Notes under the pieces: model-generated | Told to the model about the DNA's origin: nothing | Seen by the model: only the letters and a program-made list of their open reading frames with translations | Databases searched by the model: none | Part shown: piece by piece, positions 13,742-23,784 of the stretch | How the letters are laid out: the number at the start of each line of letters is the position of its first letter | How positions within the stretch are numbered: position 1 is the stretch's first letter | Made by a program: the position numbers and the translations under genes | NCBI RefSeq assembly: GCF_024347535.1 | Contig: NZ_AP025497.1 | Coordinates: 62,001 to 126,000, forward strand | DNA: 64,000 nucleotides | Reading direction: 5' to 3' | DNA from: Vibrio kanaloae | GTDB lineage: Bacteria > Pseudomonadota > Gammaproteobacteria > Enterobacterales > Vibrionaceae

Positions 13742-14012
13742 TTAGAAAGCTATGCTAGGAATAGCAGGGCTTTTTACGTTTCTAGGCTACCCCCGTCCTT
13801 AAATGTGTTTATAGATTGAAGACTCATTATGACAATTCCAAAACATACCCTACGTTAAGCGCATTCTGCGTAATGACTAAGCCTCGTTTCAAATAGCGAG
13901 TCGTTGTTTTATCTCCGTGTTGGTTTTGTCTAGAATCTGAACTCCATAGCCATACATTCCTTTCTTTAGTCTTGAACAATATAGGATGTTATCTAGGGTA
14001 AACTGCAGATAC
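13742..14012. other. Gap between IS remnant and hem operon
   Basis: Contains a terminator-like hairpin at 13746-13775 (AAAGC..TGCTA, GGAA loop, TAGCA..GCTTT, T-run) close in design to the tRNA-Trp terminator. I see no gene in the rest. Confidence 0.6.
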
Positions 14013-14040
14013 AAAAAAGCCGATGCTTGGCATCGGCTTC
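14013..14040 (-). terminator. Terminator of the hemCDXY operon
   Basis: On the minus strand GCCGATGC / GCATCGGC followed by TTTTTT, 18 bases after the hemY stop. Confidence 0.9.
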
Positions 14041-14057
14041 ATGTTAAGTGTATTTTC

Positions 14058-15239
14058 TTAAGCTGGCTGAACTAGAGCGAGTGCCTTACGAGAAACTTCA
14101 TGAGCTGCTTTGGTCAGGTTCTGCTTCTCTAGTGCATCAGATAGGTATCCGTAATCTGAAACATTAGAGCGAAGTGCTAGTGCTTTCTCGAAGTGACTTT
14201 GCGCTTCAGCCCATTTTTGCCCTCTTAGGTAGAACTGGGCTAATGCGCTGTGCGCTTCTGCATTGTTATCATTTTTACTGATAGCGCGCTCTAACATTAC
14301 GACAGCTGGGTGGTTGTCGGCAAGGTTAAGCTCAGGGAGCAACATGTAGAGCTCATTTGAACCACTCTTCGCAATGTTCTCTTTGATCACTGTGAAGGCT
14401 TCTGAGTCAGCTTTACGAGCGATAAGTTGCTTCACAAAGCAGGATACAAGATGCGAACTTTGTTTCTGCTTTCTTGAAAGCTTGTTCCAATGGCTGATTA
14501 AACCTTCGCTACCTTGTTGTTGAGCCACATCATGAAGCAGTCCACATTGTGCTTTCTGTTCTAATTCACGTTGCTCATCAGCTGTTAGAAGCTTGTTCTT
14601 AACTAATTTAGGCGTTAACTCTAGCAATGGCTGCCATAACTTCAGTTGCAAGTAAGTGGCTTTTAACAGGCCAAGTACCGCTGTGTTGTTAGGGTATGTG
14701 CCTTTTAAAGTAGAAAGCGTATCGAATGCAGCTTCGTAGTTTGACTCACTGATTTGCTGTTTCGCTTTGGTTAGTTCAACAGACAGTAGAGAGTCCTCTT
14801 GTTGACTAGCAAGTTCGATGTACTTATCTCGCTCTGCAGTATTGCCTTGTTCATGCGCGGCTTGAGAAGCCACTAGGTAACAAAGTAGAGGCATGTCGTG
14901 ATGGTTAGCCCAACGAGTTACCTTCTTCTCTGCGCCTTTCCAATCACCTTCAAGAAGTTTGATGATGCCTTCATTGGTATAACGACGAGAGTGTTTCAGT
15001 TTACGAACGCTGAACCAGTTCCAAGTGGTTGAGCTCGCGTAAATAAGCTTTTTAAATAGGTATTCCAAGCCAAACAGTGCAGCTAAAAGGGCAATCACAA
15101 AGATAGCCATTGTTGTCACACTCATTTCAATCGTCTTATTAGCAATTGAGATGAGTACATAACCTTGTTGGCCAGAGAACTGTGTACCGACAAACAAACC
15201 TACACCTAGAATGAGAAAAAGAAAAATCAAACGAATCAT
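14058..15239 (-). CDS. hemY: HemY, inner-membrane TPR protein of the heme gene cluster
   Basis: A 393-residue protein anchored by two N-terminal membrane segments (about 1-20 and 38-62), followed by a long helical region with TPR-like repeats, for example AHSALAQFYLRGQKWAEAQSHFEKAL. This is the gammaproteobacterial HemY, which is not the protoporphyrinogen oxidase of the same name in Bacillus. Its exact role in heme metabolism is unsettled. Its start overlaps the hemX stop, so it is the last gene of the hemCDXY operon. Confidence 0.93.
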   Translation of the reverse strand: MIRLIFLFLILGVGLFVGTQFSGQQGYVLISIANKTIEMSVTTMAIFVIALLAALFGLEYLFKKLIYASSTTWNWFSVRKLKHSRRYTNEGIIKLLEGDWKGAEKKVTRWANHHDMPLLCYLVASQAAHEQGNTAERDKYIELASQQEDSLLSVELTKAKQQISESNYEAAFDTLSTLKGTYPNNTAVLGLLKATYLQLKLWQPLLELTPKLVKNKLLTADEQRELEQKAQCGLLHDVAQQQGSEGLISHWNKLSRKQKQSSHLVSCFVKQLIARKADSEAFTVIKENIAKSGSNELYMLLPELNLADNHPAVVMLERAISKNDNNAEAHSALAQFYLRGQKWAEAQSHFEKALALRSNVSDYGYLSDALEKQNLTKAAHEVSRKALALVQPA

Positions 15240-16465
15240 TATTTCTCCTCCGAGGTCATTACCGTCACCTCACGGCGTAGACGTTCGCGAATCACATCAG
15301 ATAGCTCATTTTGAGACTCAAGTTTTACCGGGTATTTAACCGAGATGTTCTGCTCACTTAATTGCTTAATCGCCTTCTCAAATTCAATGACCGAATGGTT
15401 ATCTTGGTTTAGGTATGATTTCGACCACTCGTTAGCTGTTTGCAGTGCTGCACTGTAGATATCGCCTTGTTCTTTATAGACTGCGCGAATGGCTGTCTCT
15501 AGTTTACCTTTGATATTTTCACGTAGGTAGAAGTGCTGTTCTGGTGATAGTAGAGGGATAACTTCGCCATCACGACTGCGGAATGTGATGAAGTTTTCTG
15601 AGAAGTCTTTCATCGACGTCATCAGGTTGTTCTGCCAATCATTAATATCTTGCGATACTGCTTTTTTCTCAACAACCGCAGTTTCTGGAAGAATCGCATT
15701 GGCAAGCGGCAGTGTATCGACTTGCTGTTGCAGACTTGTGATGCGTAGAACTAATCCGTCACGGTCGATCAGAGGAATAGTGCGAAGCTTAGTAATGTCA
15801 TTGGTGATTGATTGACGAAGTGACACTAAGCTCGGGTCATTCAGTGCGGCGATACGTTGATCGGCGCTTTCCATTAACTTGGTGGCGCTAACGGCATCAT
15901 GCTCTAGGAACAGTTTACGTCCTGCTAGTTTCACAAGGTAATCGGCTTCGGCAAGTAGCCAGTCGTTCGGGCGACGACCTTTCACGTCAGCCACTGCTAA
16001 CTGCAGGCTTTGAATGCTCTTCTGCTGTTGAGACTGCACGACCTGAGTTTTCTCCACCGCGTGTGACGCTTCTTGGATAGTCTCTTGCTTAATGGTTTGT
16101 AGGTCTTTATTTACTGTAGATTGGGTGTTTTGTAGTTGTGCTTGAAGAGCGGCGATTTGAGCCGAGTACTCGGCACTCTTTTGCTGCATTTGAAATGCGA
16201 TACCACCACTGAAGATAATAGAAATAGCGATCGCAATAGCGCCTAGTTTGACACCGCGCTTACCTTGCTTTTCGGCTTTCTCTATTTGCTCTTTATGTTC
16301 AGCTTGAGGCTGCTCATTTTTAACGGTATTTGAAGCAGAGGCATCAAGCTTCTGTTCAGGTTGTTTGGTCTCTGTAGTTTCAGCTTTTTCGTCTTCAACA
16401 ACGACTGGCTGAGTGTCTTGTTTCTGTTCAGGTTCAATATGCTCATTATTTTTTTTGCTTGTCAT
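15239..16465 (-). CDS. hemX: HemX, membrane-anchored coiled-coil protein
   Basis: 408 residues. The first 75 are Glu/Gln/Lys-rich and cytoplasmic, followed by one membrane segment (LGAIAIAISIIFSGGIAF, about 73-90), a coiled coil rich in Gln, and a conserved HemX domain (RRPNDWLLAEADYLVKLAGRKL). It is often labelled uroporphyrinogen-III methyltransferase, but no SAM-binding methylase fold is visible, so that label is not supported. It lies between hemD and hemY with a one-base overlap to hemY. Confidence 0.92.
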   Translation of the reverse strand: MTSKKNNEHIEPEQKQDTQPVVVEDEKAETTETKQPEQKLDASASNTVKNEQPQAEHKEQIEKAEKQGKRGVKLGAIAIAISIIFSGGIAFQMQQKSAEYSAQIAALQAQLQNTQSTVNKDLQTIKQETIQEASHAVEKTQVVQSQQQKSIQSLQLAVADVKGRRPNDWLLAEADYLVKLAGRKLFLEHDAVSATKLMESADQRIAALNDPSLVSLRQSITNDITKLRTIPLIDRDGLVLRITSLQQQVDTLPLANAILPETAVVEKKAVSQDINDWQNNLMTSMKDFSENFITFRSRDGEVIPLLSPEQHFYLRENIKGKLETAIRAVYKEQGDIYSAALQTANEWSKSYLNQDNHSVIEFEKAIKQLSEQNISVKYPVKLESQNELSDVIRERLRREVTVMTSEEK

Positions 16466-16484
16466 GCTTATTTCCTGTTTCTAG

Positions 16485-17213
16485 CTAAGGCCGGAGAGCA
16501 GCCAGTAATATTTGGTTCGTAGCACTTTGAGTATTAACCACATTGGAGAACCCGAGCTGTTGTGCTCGTTCTGCTATGCGCTGACTTGGGACAAATAGTT
16601 GTCTTGTTGAAAGCCAAGCCAAATACTCGTCAGGAGTTATTGAGCAGAGGTACTCCAATTGTTCCTGACTAGTGATGACAACTTTAGATGTTTTTTTGTT
16701 GACCCATGTTTGATAGGTATTGTGGTCGTTAATAGGAATATATTCTCTACGGTAGGTCTCACAATAAGAGACTTGTGCACCTCTCTTGATTAAAGAATCC
16801 CTAATAAGCTCCCGCCCACTATTGCCACGCAATATCAAAATGGATTTATTATTTACGCTATTAAGTTCAGCCAGTTTAAGAAGGTGTTCACTATCACTCA
16901 CCTGAGGGTAGTTTACTTTTTGTTTGCAAGACTTGCTTAAAATATGCGCGGTTTTTTGACCGACGCCAAGATAAAGCGGCGAAGTTGGCCAAATAGATGA
17001 GGTTTTCGAAAGGATGCTCTGGGCAGCAGTCACGGCATGGTGACTGACTGCAATAATGATATCGCTACTATTAAGCTGGGTACTTAAATCCACTGAGTCT
17101 GGATTATCAACGATACGAATAAGCGGATGATGGGTTGCTTGAATCCCTTCATCCGCGAGTTGTTGGCAAAGCGATTGCCCCTCAGTCCCGGGGCGAGTTA
17201 CCAACACGGTCAT
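16485..17213 (-). CDS. hemD: Uroporphyrinogen-III synthase
   Basis: Closes hydroxymethylbilane with inversion of ring D to give uroporphyrinogen III, the branch point to heme, siroheme and cobalamin. The 242 residues have the family start MTVLVTRPGTEGQSL and the conserved LILRGNSGRELIRDSLIKRGAQVSYCETYRRE segment split over both domains. The family is poorly conserved, so context matters: it starts two bases after the hemC stop. Confidence 0.95.
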   Translation of the reverse strand: MTVLVTRPGTEGQSLCQQLADEGIQATHHPLIRIVDNPDSVDLSTQLNSSDIIIAVSHHAVTAAQSILSKTSSIWPTSPLYLGVGQKTAHILSKSCKQKVNYPQVSDSEHLLKLAELNSVNNKSILILRGNSGRELIRDSLIKRGAQVSYCETYRREYIPINDHNTYQTWVNKKTSKVVITSQEQLEYLCSITPDEYLAWLSTRQLFVPSQRIAERAQQLGFSNVVNTQSATNQILLAALRP

Positions 17214-17215
17214 GA

Positions 17216-18154
17216 TTATTCTTGGTCTGCGTAGAGCTTGGTTAAGATTTCTCTCGCACCTTCATCCAGCAATTGATTTGCTAGAGTAGTGCCCAGAGCT
17301 TCAGCATCTTTACGAGAGCCTGAGATCTCGCCGCGAACCATTTTAGAGCCATCCGGTTCACCGACAAGGGCGCGTAGCCAAATGTTGTCGCCATCCAATA
17401 GTGAGTAGCTACCGATAGGAACCTGGCAACCACCTTCCAGAGTCAGGTTCATTGCACGTTCGCATAGCACACGATCAGCGGTGTCTTTGTCATTAAGTGG
17501 TTCAAGAAGTTTAATCAGTCGTTCATCATCAAGACGACACTCGATCCCTACCGCACCTTGTCCAACGGCAGGTAGAGATTGTTCGGGTGCGATGAAGCTG
17601 CGGATGCGTTCTTCTAGTTTTAGGCGTTTAAGACCAGCCGCTGCCAGTACGATAGCGTCATATTGTCCATTATCAAGTTTACCTAAACGAGTCCCCACGT
17701 TACCACGCAGTTCTTTAATGATTAGATCAGGACGGTATTCGAGTAATTGACACTGGCGACGCAGGCTACATGTACCAACGATAGCACCTTGTGGTAGTTC
17801 ATCGATGTTGTTGTAGGTATTTGAAACGAAAGCATCACGAGGATCTTCACGTTCACAAATTGTCACCAAACCGAGACCTTCAGGAAAGTCGACAGGGACA
17901 TCTTTCATGGAATGAACGGCTAGGTCAGCACGACCCTCTAGCATTGCCACTTCGAGTTCTTTTACGAACAGCCCTTTACCACCGACTTTAGCAAGCGGGG
18001 TATCGAGGATGACGTCACCTTTGGTCACCATAGTTACCAACTCAACCTCTAAACCAGGGTGAGCAGCTTGAAGAGCATCCCTTACAAAGTATGCCTGCCA
18101 AAGGGCAAGAGGGCTTTTTCTGGTGGCGATACGGATTGGTGCTGAATTTGTCAT
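17216..18154 (-). CDS. hemC: Porphobilinogen deaminase (hydroxymethylbilane synthase)
   Basis: Joins four porphobilinogen units into hydroxymethylbilane on a covalent dipyrromethane primer. The 312-residue protein has the N-terminal [24 protein letters not shown], and Cys243 in GGCQVPIG, the residue that carries the cofactor. First gene of hemCDXY, divergent from cyaA across a 343-base gap, as in E. coli. Confidence 0.97.
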   Translation of the reverse strand: MTNSAPIRIATRKSPLALWQAYFVRDALQAAHPGLEVELVTMVTKGDVILDTPLAKVGGKGLFVKELEVAMLEGRADLAVHSMKDVPVDFPEGLGLVTICEREDPRDAFVSNTYNNIDELPQGAIVGTCSLRRQCQLLEYRPDLIIKELRGNVGTRLGKLDNGQYDAIVLAAAGLKRLKLEERIRSFIAPEQSLPAVGQGAVGIECRLDDERLIKLLEPLNDKDTADRVLCERAMNLTLEGGCQVPIGSYSLLDGDNIWLRALVGEPDGSKMVRGEISGSRKDAEALGTTLANQLLDEGAREILTKLYADQE

Positions 18155-18497
18155 GGTGTTTCCGGTATAGGTTCTTTAATTGCTCAATCCTATCATTGTG
18201 AAAAGAAAATTTTTACTGTTTGATCATCCCATGCTTTGATAGCTGACGAATTTTCATTAGTTCACCAAAATAGTGTGATTAGTATCTCATTTGAAACATG
18301 GGCTATTATTAGAAATAGTCAATAAAGAGGACACTACGGCGCCGTGATTTTTACTTATTGTCATTAAGGAATTGATAGGCGAGACTGGTTCCTTTGCTTT
18401 ACCATTAAAGGTAAAAGTGTTAAATTGATCACGTTTTGTTGCTTGTATCGTTTAGTAACTAAACAGAAGTGCATTTATCTTAAACCAAGGACTTACC
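18155..18497. promoter_or_regulatory. Divergent hemC-cyaA control region with CRP-like site
   Basis: Between the hemC and cyaA starts. TGTGATTAGTATCTCA at 18274-18289 matches the CRP consensus TGTGA-N6-TCACA with one mismatch, and the flanks add partial symmetry. TATTAT at 18304-18309 could be a -10 box, which would put the CRP-like site over the promoter, fitting the known cAMP-CRP repression of cyaA in E. coli. The promoter choice is inference. Confidence 0.6.
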
Positions 18498-21026
18498 TTG
18501 CAGGCTTACACTCAGACTTTGATTCAACGATTGGACAATCTAAACCAACAGCGCATTGATCGAGCGTTGGCGTTGATGAATTTGCAAGGCCAGCAAGTTT
18601 TCAACCTAATACCTGCACTGCTTCATTTTAATCATCCCATGATGCCTGGTTATTACGACGAGCAAGTTCCTTTTGGAATACGAAGCTTCACCTTAAACTC
18701 ATTCCAAAAGCAATTTGTCTCTGATACTGAATTAACGCTGGGTGGTAAACTCACCGAGGCTACTGAGCCTGCTATCTTGGGTTTGTACACTATGGGTAGC
18801 ACTTCTTCTATTGGCCAAAGCACCTCTAGTGATCTCGATATTTGGGTCTGTGTTTCGTCGGATATGGATGGCGCGTCACGTGATAGCCTGACGAATAAAT
18901 GTCTGCTTATTACGGACTGGGCTGAAACCTTAGGCATTGAAGCTAACTTCTTCCTGATGGACGAAGAGCGTTTCCGTTCGAATCATTCTGAAGAGATGAC
19001 TGGAGATAATTGTGGCTCGTCTCAGCACCTATTATTACTTGATGAATTTTATCGTTCTGCGGTTCGTTTGGCTGGTCAACGCCTGTTATGGCAAATCATT
19101 CCGCCAGAAATGGAGGAGTGCTATGACGAGTATGTTCAAGGCTTATGTCAGGGTGGGGCTCTTGATTGTTCGCAGTGGATTGATTTCGGTAAGTTGAATA
19201 GCATCCCTGCTGAAGAGTATTTTGGGTCCAACTTGTGGCAACTGTATAAGAGTATTGACTCACCGTATAAATCGGTGTTGAAGGCGATCTTGTTAGAAGC
19301 TTATTCTTGGGAATACCCAAATACACAACTTCTAAGTATTGATACCAAGCGTCGCTTTTTTACGGATGAACCTGATCTCTATGGTATGGACAGTTACTAT
19401 CTGATGCTCGAGAAGGTGACTCGTTACCTAGAGCGGATAAATGATCATATTCGATTGGATCTAGTGAGACGCTGTTTCTACCTGAAAACCCATGAGAAAC
19501 TGTCACGTGAAGCGGGTATGGGGTCTGTGGCCTGGCGTCGTGAAGCTTTGACTGAGATGACAACATCTTGGAATTGGGGGAATGAAATCATTGCAGAGCT
19601 CGATAACCGCCGTAACTGGAAGGTTGAGCAGGTTAAAGTTGTGCACCATGCACTGCTTGATGCATTGATGCTGAGCTATCGTAACCTGATTCAGTTTGCT
19701 CGTCGTAATAACATTACTTCAGCGATTAGCCCACAAGATATCAGTATCCTAGCTCGTAAGCTTTATGCGGCTTTTGAAGTGTTACCAGGTAAAGTGACGT
19801 TATTGAACCCACAAATCTCACCGGATCTTCATGAGCCGGATTTGAGCTTTATTGAGGTTCGCCAAGGCCAAGCTAACAAGGCCGGTTGGTATCTGTATAA
19901 ACAACCACTGGTTGCCCATCGAATCCTTGGTCAGCCATCGCTCGAGCACCATGAGTACTTGAGTAAGTTGGTGGCTTGGTCATTCTTTAATGGTTTAATT
20001 ACGGAATCAACTCGTTTGCATTCTGTCGTTCGTGATGCTCATATTGATATTGATAAGTTCTATCAAATGGTGAGTGATCTGCGTAATACGTTTTCTTTGC
20101 GTAAGCGTCGTCCAAGTATGCAAGCGCTCGCGAGTCCGTGTGAGATAAGCCAACTGGCGATGTTCATCAACTTCGAAAACGACCCGACTTCGGAGTTAAC
20201 GGGTCGTGCATTGAAAGTAGATGTGAAGAACGCTGATATTTTCAGTTTTGGAGAAGAAGGCAAGAGCTTAGTCGGCAGTGTTGATTTGGTTTATCGAAAC
20301 TCTTGGCATGAAGTGCGTACACTTCATTTCCAAGGTGATACTGCAATGCTAGATGCTTTGAAGACGGTACTTGGAAAAATGCACCAAGATGCTTTACCTC
20401 CAGAGTCTGTTGATGTTTTCTGCTACAGCAAAAACTTGCGCGGTGTGATGCGTAACATGGTTTATCAATTACTGGCTGAGTGTATTGATTTACGCTTGAA
20501 ACCGATCGAACCAGAGAAACGTCGTCGCTTTAAGGCTATCCGCTTAGCGAACAAGATGTTCGGTCTGTTCTTCGAACGCCGTGGAGTATCGGTACAAATG
20601 CTCGAAAATTCGGTTGATTTCTATCGTAGTATTTCAACAAATAAGTTGAAGGGCTCACCACTATTGATGCTCGATAAAGAGCAAGAATACCAACTACCAG
20701 AAGTGGTGGATGGTTTTGCGAGTGAAGGTTTAATTCAATTTTTCTTTGAAGATACGGATAAAGGTTTCAATATTTACGTATTGGATGAATCTAATCAAAT
20801 TGAGGCTTACCACCAATACAATGGTGAGAAAGATGAGATGATTGCGAGCGTGAACTCTTTCTATACCTCGGTAAAAGATGAGACAAAGGTGTCATCTAAG
20901 TTGATTAATTTCAATCTACCTCAGTATTACCAAATTGTTCATCCGGAAGAAGGCAGTTCTTATGTTGTGCCTTATCGCAATGATGCTATTTTGTCTTCGC
21001 GGAGTTCAAAGATAGTAAATATTTAG
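18498..21026 (+). CDS. cyaA: Class I adenylate cyclase
   Basis: Makes cAMP from ATP; the cytoplasmic enzyme of enteric and Vibrio type, activated through the glucose phosphotransferase system. The 842 residues include the catalytic segment GLYTMGSTSSIGQSTSSDLDIWVC (around 93-116), whose GSTSS and DLD motifs bind nucleotide and metal, and the long C-terminal regulatory half. The start codon is TTG, as in E. coli cyaA, which limits expression. The alternative in-frame ATG at residue 27 would cut conserved sequence. Confidence 0.97.
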   Translation: MQAYTQTLIQRLDNLNQQRIDRALALMNLQGQQVFNLIPALLHFNHPMMPGYYDEQVPFGIRSFTLNSFQKQFVSDTELTLGGKLTEATEPAILGLYTMGSTSSIGQSTSSDLDIWVCVSSDMDGASRDSLTNKCLLITDWAETLGIEANFFLMDEERFRSNHSEEMTGDNCGSSQHLLLLDEFYRSAVRLAGQRLLWQIIPPEMEECYDEYVQGLCQGGALDCSQWIDFGKLNSIPAEEYFGSNLWQLYKSIDSPYKSVLKAILLEAYSWEYPNTQLLSIDTKRRFFTDEPDLYGMDSYYLMLEKVTRYLERINDHIRLDLVRRCFYLKTHEKLSREAGMGSVAWRREALTEMTTSWNWGNEIIAELDNRRNWKVEQVKVVHHALLDALMLSYRNLIQFARRNNITSAISPQDISILARKLYAAFEVLPGKVTLLNPQISPDLHEPDLSFIEVRQGQANKAGWYLYKQPLVAHRILGQPSLEHHEYLSKLVAWSFFNGLITESTRLHSVVRDAHIDIDKFYQMVSDLRNTFSLRKRRPSMQALASPCEISQLAMFINFENDPTSELTGRALKVDVKNADIFSFGEEGKSLVGSVDLVYRNSWHEVRTLHFQGDTAMLDALKTVLGKMHQDALPPESVDVFCYSKNLRGVMRNMVYQLLAECIDLRLKPIEPEKRRRFKAIRLANKMFGLFFERRGVSVQMLENSVDFYRSISTNKLKGSPLLMLDKEQEYQLPEVVDGFASEGLIQFFFEDTDKGFNIYVLDESNQIEAYHQYNGEKDEMIASVNSFYTSVKDETKVSSKLINFNLPQYYQIVHPEEGSSYVVPYRNDAILSSRSSKIVNI

Positions 21027-21049
21027 GTTTATCTCAGCGGGTAGATATT

Positions 21050-21078
21050 AAAAAGGAGTGATTGATTCACTCCTTTTA
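21050..21078. terminator. Bidirectional terminator between cyaA and cyaY
   Basis: AAAAGGAGTGA / TTCACTCCTTTT stem between the convergent genes cyaA and cyaY, with A-run before and T-rich sequence after. Confidence 0.85.
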
Positions 21079-21095
21079 GTTTTTCTTACAAATGA

Positions 21096-21410
21096 TTAAA
21101 CCCAATCAATTTCTTCACCTGCGTGCTTCACGCACTCTTCTTTAACCATCTCAAACAGTTCCATACCAGTCTTTGAGCATGTCCACTTGTCGCCAACTAA
21201 CTTGAAGTGAAAGCCTCCAGATTTCGACGCTAACCAGACCTCATGCATTGGTTCCTGGCGATTGATGATGATCTGGCTGCGGTCTTCAAATTCCAGCGTC
21301 ATCACGTTGCCTGTCACTTCGTAATCAACATCTGCCTCTGATTCATCGATGGCTTCTTCGATGTTTTGCATCTGTATATCGACCAGTTGATGAAATTCAG
21401 TATCGTTCAT
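21096..21410 (-). CDS. cyaY: Frataxin-like iron-binding protein CyaY
   Basis: 104-residue bacterial frataxin that binds iron and tunes iron-sulfur cluster assembly by IscS. The acidic first helix (FHQLVDIQMQNIEEAIDESEADVDYE) and the WLASKSGGFHF strand pair are typical. Convergent with cyaA and divergent from lptM, the same order as in E. coli. Confidence 0.95.
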   Translation of the reverse strand: MNDTEFHQLVDIQMQNIEEAIDESEADVDYEVTGNVMTLEFEDRSQIIINRQEPMHEVWLASKSGGFHFKLVGDKWTCSKTGMELFEMVKEECVKHAGEEIDWV

Positions 21411-21485
21411 CCTTTCTATCCTATTGCTTTTCCTGAGTGTGGTGCGATTATAGGGGGCATTGAGTTAATAATCACGATATGCAAA

Positions 21486-21602
21486 ATGAAAAAATTAATT
21501 ACCGCTCTGTTTATGGTGTCCGTTATTGGACTTTCTGGTTGTGGTCAAACAGGTCCGTTGTACGATCCTGATGAAGTACAACAGGCAGAACAATCAGAAT
21601 AA
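21486..21602 (+). CDS. lptM: LptM (YifL), small lipoprotein of LPS export
   Basis: A 38-residue lipoprotein precursor with a signal peptide and the lipobox LSGC; the mature part starts CGQTGPLYDP, the conserved LptM motif. In E. coli LptM binds the LptD-LptE translocon and assists its disulfide maturation. The short frame from the ATG at 21486 was chosen because longer in-frame starts would put the signal peptide inside the protein. It leads into lysA and dapF. Confidence 0.9.
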   Translation: MKKLITALFMVSVIGLSGCGQTGPLYDPDEVQQAEQSE

Positions 21603-21643
21603 GTGAAACACGCAGAAATCGTTATTTATAAGGGATAAGAACT

Positions 21644-22897
21644 TTGGATTACTTCAACTATCAGGAAGATGGCCAGCTTTGGGCTGAGGACGTCGCACTT
21701 TCACAACTCGCAGAGCAATATGGTACACCGCTGTATGTATATTCTCGTGCAACATTAGAACGCCACTGGAACGCGTTCGATTCATCAGTTGGTGAGCATC
21801 CGCACTTGGTGTGTTATGCCGTTAAAGCTAACTCAAACCTTGGTGTATTGAATACTTTAGCTCGCTTGGGCTCAGGTTTTGATATCGTTTCTGGCGGTGA
21901 GTTAGAGCGTGTGATTGCTGCCGGTGGCGATCCGGCAAAGGTTGTGTTCTCTGGTGTCGGTAAAACAGCCGCTGAAATGAAGCGTGCGCTTGAGTTGAAC
22001 ATTAAGTGTTTCAACGTAGAGTCTGAACCAGAACTCGAACGGTTAAATAAAGTGGCGGGCGAATTGGGTGTTAAAGCGCCTATTTCACTGCGTATCAACC
22101 CAGATGTTGATGCTAACACTCACCCTTATATTTCTACTGGTTTACGTGATAACAAATTTGGCATTGCTTTCGATCGTGCTCCTGCAGTGTACGCTTTTGC
22201 ACAAACACTCGATAACTTATCTATCCATGGTATCGATTGTCATATTGGTTCTCAGTTAACGGATCTCGAACCATTCATCGATGCAACAGACCGTCTGCTT
22301 GCACTTATCGATCAATTGCGAACTGATGGTATTAATATCAAGCACCTCGATGTAGGTGGTGGTTTGGGTGTGGTTTATCGCGATGAATTGCCACCACAAC
22401 CTTCCGATTATGCGAAAGCTCTGCTTGCTCGATTAGAAAATCATTCTGATCTGGAGCTGATTTTTGAACCAGGAAGAGCGATTGCGGCGAACGCTGGTGT
22501 ATTATTAACAAAAGTCGAGTTCCTGAAGCCAACAGAACATAAGAATTTTGCCATCATAGATGCAGCAATGAATGATTTGATGCGTCCCGCGCTTTATCAA
22601 GCATGGCAGGATATTGTGCCAGTGAGCCCACGTCAGGGTGAGTCTGTGACCTATGATTTGGTTGGCCCTATCTGTGAAACGGGTGACTTCCTAGGTAAAG
22701 ATCGTGACCTTGTTCTTGAAGAAGGTGACCTACTAGCAGTTCGCTCCGCTGGTGCTTATGGCTTCGCGATGTCATCTAACTACAACACTCGTTCGCGTGC
22801 GGCTGAAGTGATGGTGGATGGCGATAAAACTCATTTGGTTCGTCAGCGTGAAGAGCTTACGAGTCTGTGGGAACTTGAAAACATTCTTCCGGAGTAA
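21644..22897 (+). CDS. lysA: Diaminopimelate decarboxylase
   Basis: PLP enzyme converting meso-diaminopimelate to lysine. The 417 residues show Lys61 in [13 protein letters not shown] as the PLP Schiff-base lysine, the HCHIGSQL-like motif HIGSQL, the glycine-rich DVGGGLGV, and [11 protein letters not shown]. Starts with TTG preceded by AAGGGAT. It forms an lptM-lysA-dapF-DUF484-xerC-yigB run. Confidence 0.97.
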   Translation: MDYFNYQEDGQLWAEDVALSQLAEQYGTPLYVYSRATLERHWNAFDSSVGEHPHLVCYAVKANSNLGVLNTLARLGSGFDIVSGGELERVIAAGGDPAKVVFSGVGKTAAEMKRALELNIKCFNVESEPELERLNKVAGELGVKAPISLRINPDVDANTHPYISTGLRDNKFGIAFDRAPAVYAFAQTLDNLSIHGIDCHIGSQLTDLEPFIDATDRLLALIDQLRTDGINIKHLDVGGGLGVVYRDELPPQPSDYAKALLARLENHSDLELIFEPGRAIAANAGVLLTKVEFLKPTEHKNFAIIDAAMNDLMRPALYQAWQDIVPVSPRQGESVTYDLVGPICETGDFLGKDRDLVLEEGDLLAVRSAGAYGFAMSSNYNTRSRAAEVMVDGDKTHLVRQREELTSLWELENILPE

Positions 22898-22908
22898 TTT
22901 TAAGCGTT

Positions 22909-23739
22909 ATGCACTTCCACTTTTCTAAAATGCATGGTTTGGGCAATGATTTCATGGTCGTGGACTGCATTACTCAAAATATCTTCTTTTCTCCAGATTT
23001 GATCCGTCGTTTGGCGGATCGTCACACTGGTGTGGGCTTTGATCAACTGCTTGTCGTTGAGGCTCCTTATGATCCAGAAACTGATTTCCATTACCGTATC
23101 TTTAATGCGGATGGTAGTGAAGTGGAACAGTGTGGTAATGGCGCTCGTTGTTTTGCACGATTCGTTCGAATGAAAGGTTTAACGAATAGATACAGCATCA
23201 ACGTGAGCACCAAGAAAGGTAAAATGGTTCTTAAGATTGAGGATAATGACCAGATCACCGTCAATATGGGGGTGCCTGAGTTAGAACCTAGCAAGATTCC
23301 CTTTAAGGCAAAGCAGTCAGAGAAGACGTATATCCTAAGAACGGACGAGCACACTTTATTCTGTGGCGCCGTGAGCATGGGTAACCCACATGTCGTCACG
23401 GTTGTTGATGATGTGGATACTGCTGATGTTGAAACGCTAGGTCCACTTCTTGAATCACATGAACGTTTCCCTGAGCGTGTGAATGCTGGCTTTATGCAAG
23501 TGGTTAACCGTGAAGAGGTTCGCTTGCGTGTTTACGAACGTGGTGCAGGTGAAACTCAAGCATGTGGCAGCGGAGCATGTGGCGCGGTTGCGGTTGGTAT
23601 TATTCAAGGCTTGCTGGCTGAGAATGTGAAGGTTCGTTTACCTGGCGGTGACTTACACATTAGTTGGCAAGGCCCGGGTAAGCCTCTGTTTATGACAGGC
23701 CCTGCAACACATGTGTTTGATGGTCAACTTTCTTGTTAA
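22909..23739 (+). CDS. dapF: Diaminopimelate epimerase
   Basis: Interconverts LL- and meso-diaminopimelate for lysine and peptidoglycan synthesis, without cofactor. The 276 residues carry the two catalytic cysteines: Cys75 in QCGNGARCF and Cys219 in ACGSGACGA. Starts 11 bases after the lysA stop. Confidence 0.97.
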   Translation: MHFHFSKMHGLGNDFMVVDCITQNIFFSPDLIRRLADRHTGVGFDQLLVVEAPYDPETDFHYRIFNADGSEVEQCGNGARCFARFVRMKGLTNRYSINVSTKKGKMVLKIEDNDQITVNMGVPELEPSKIPFKAKQSEKTYILRTDEHTLFCGAVSMGNPHVVTVVDDVDTADVETLGPLLESHERFPERVNAGFMQVVNREEVRLRVYERGAGETQACGSGACGAVAVGIIQGLLAENVKVRLPGGDLHISWQGPGKPLFMTGPATHVFDGQLSC

Positions 23740-23784
23740 TAACGATTCATCACTAATAGATTCATAAAACATAAAGGATAGGTT

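Noticed and set aside
15239-16465. HemX as a uroporphyrinogen-III methyltransferase
   Set aside because: The common label is not supported; there is no SAM-methylase fold, only a membrane anchor and coiled coil.
19498-19514. Second parS-like site inside cyaA
   Set aside because: It shares only about 11 of 14 core bases (CTGTCACGTGAAGC) and breaks both arms of the palindrome.
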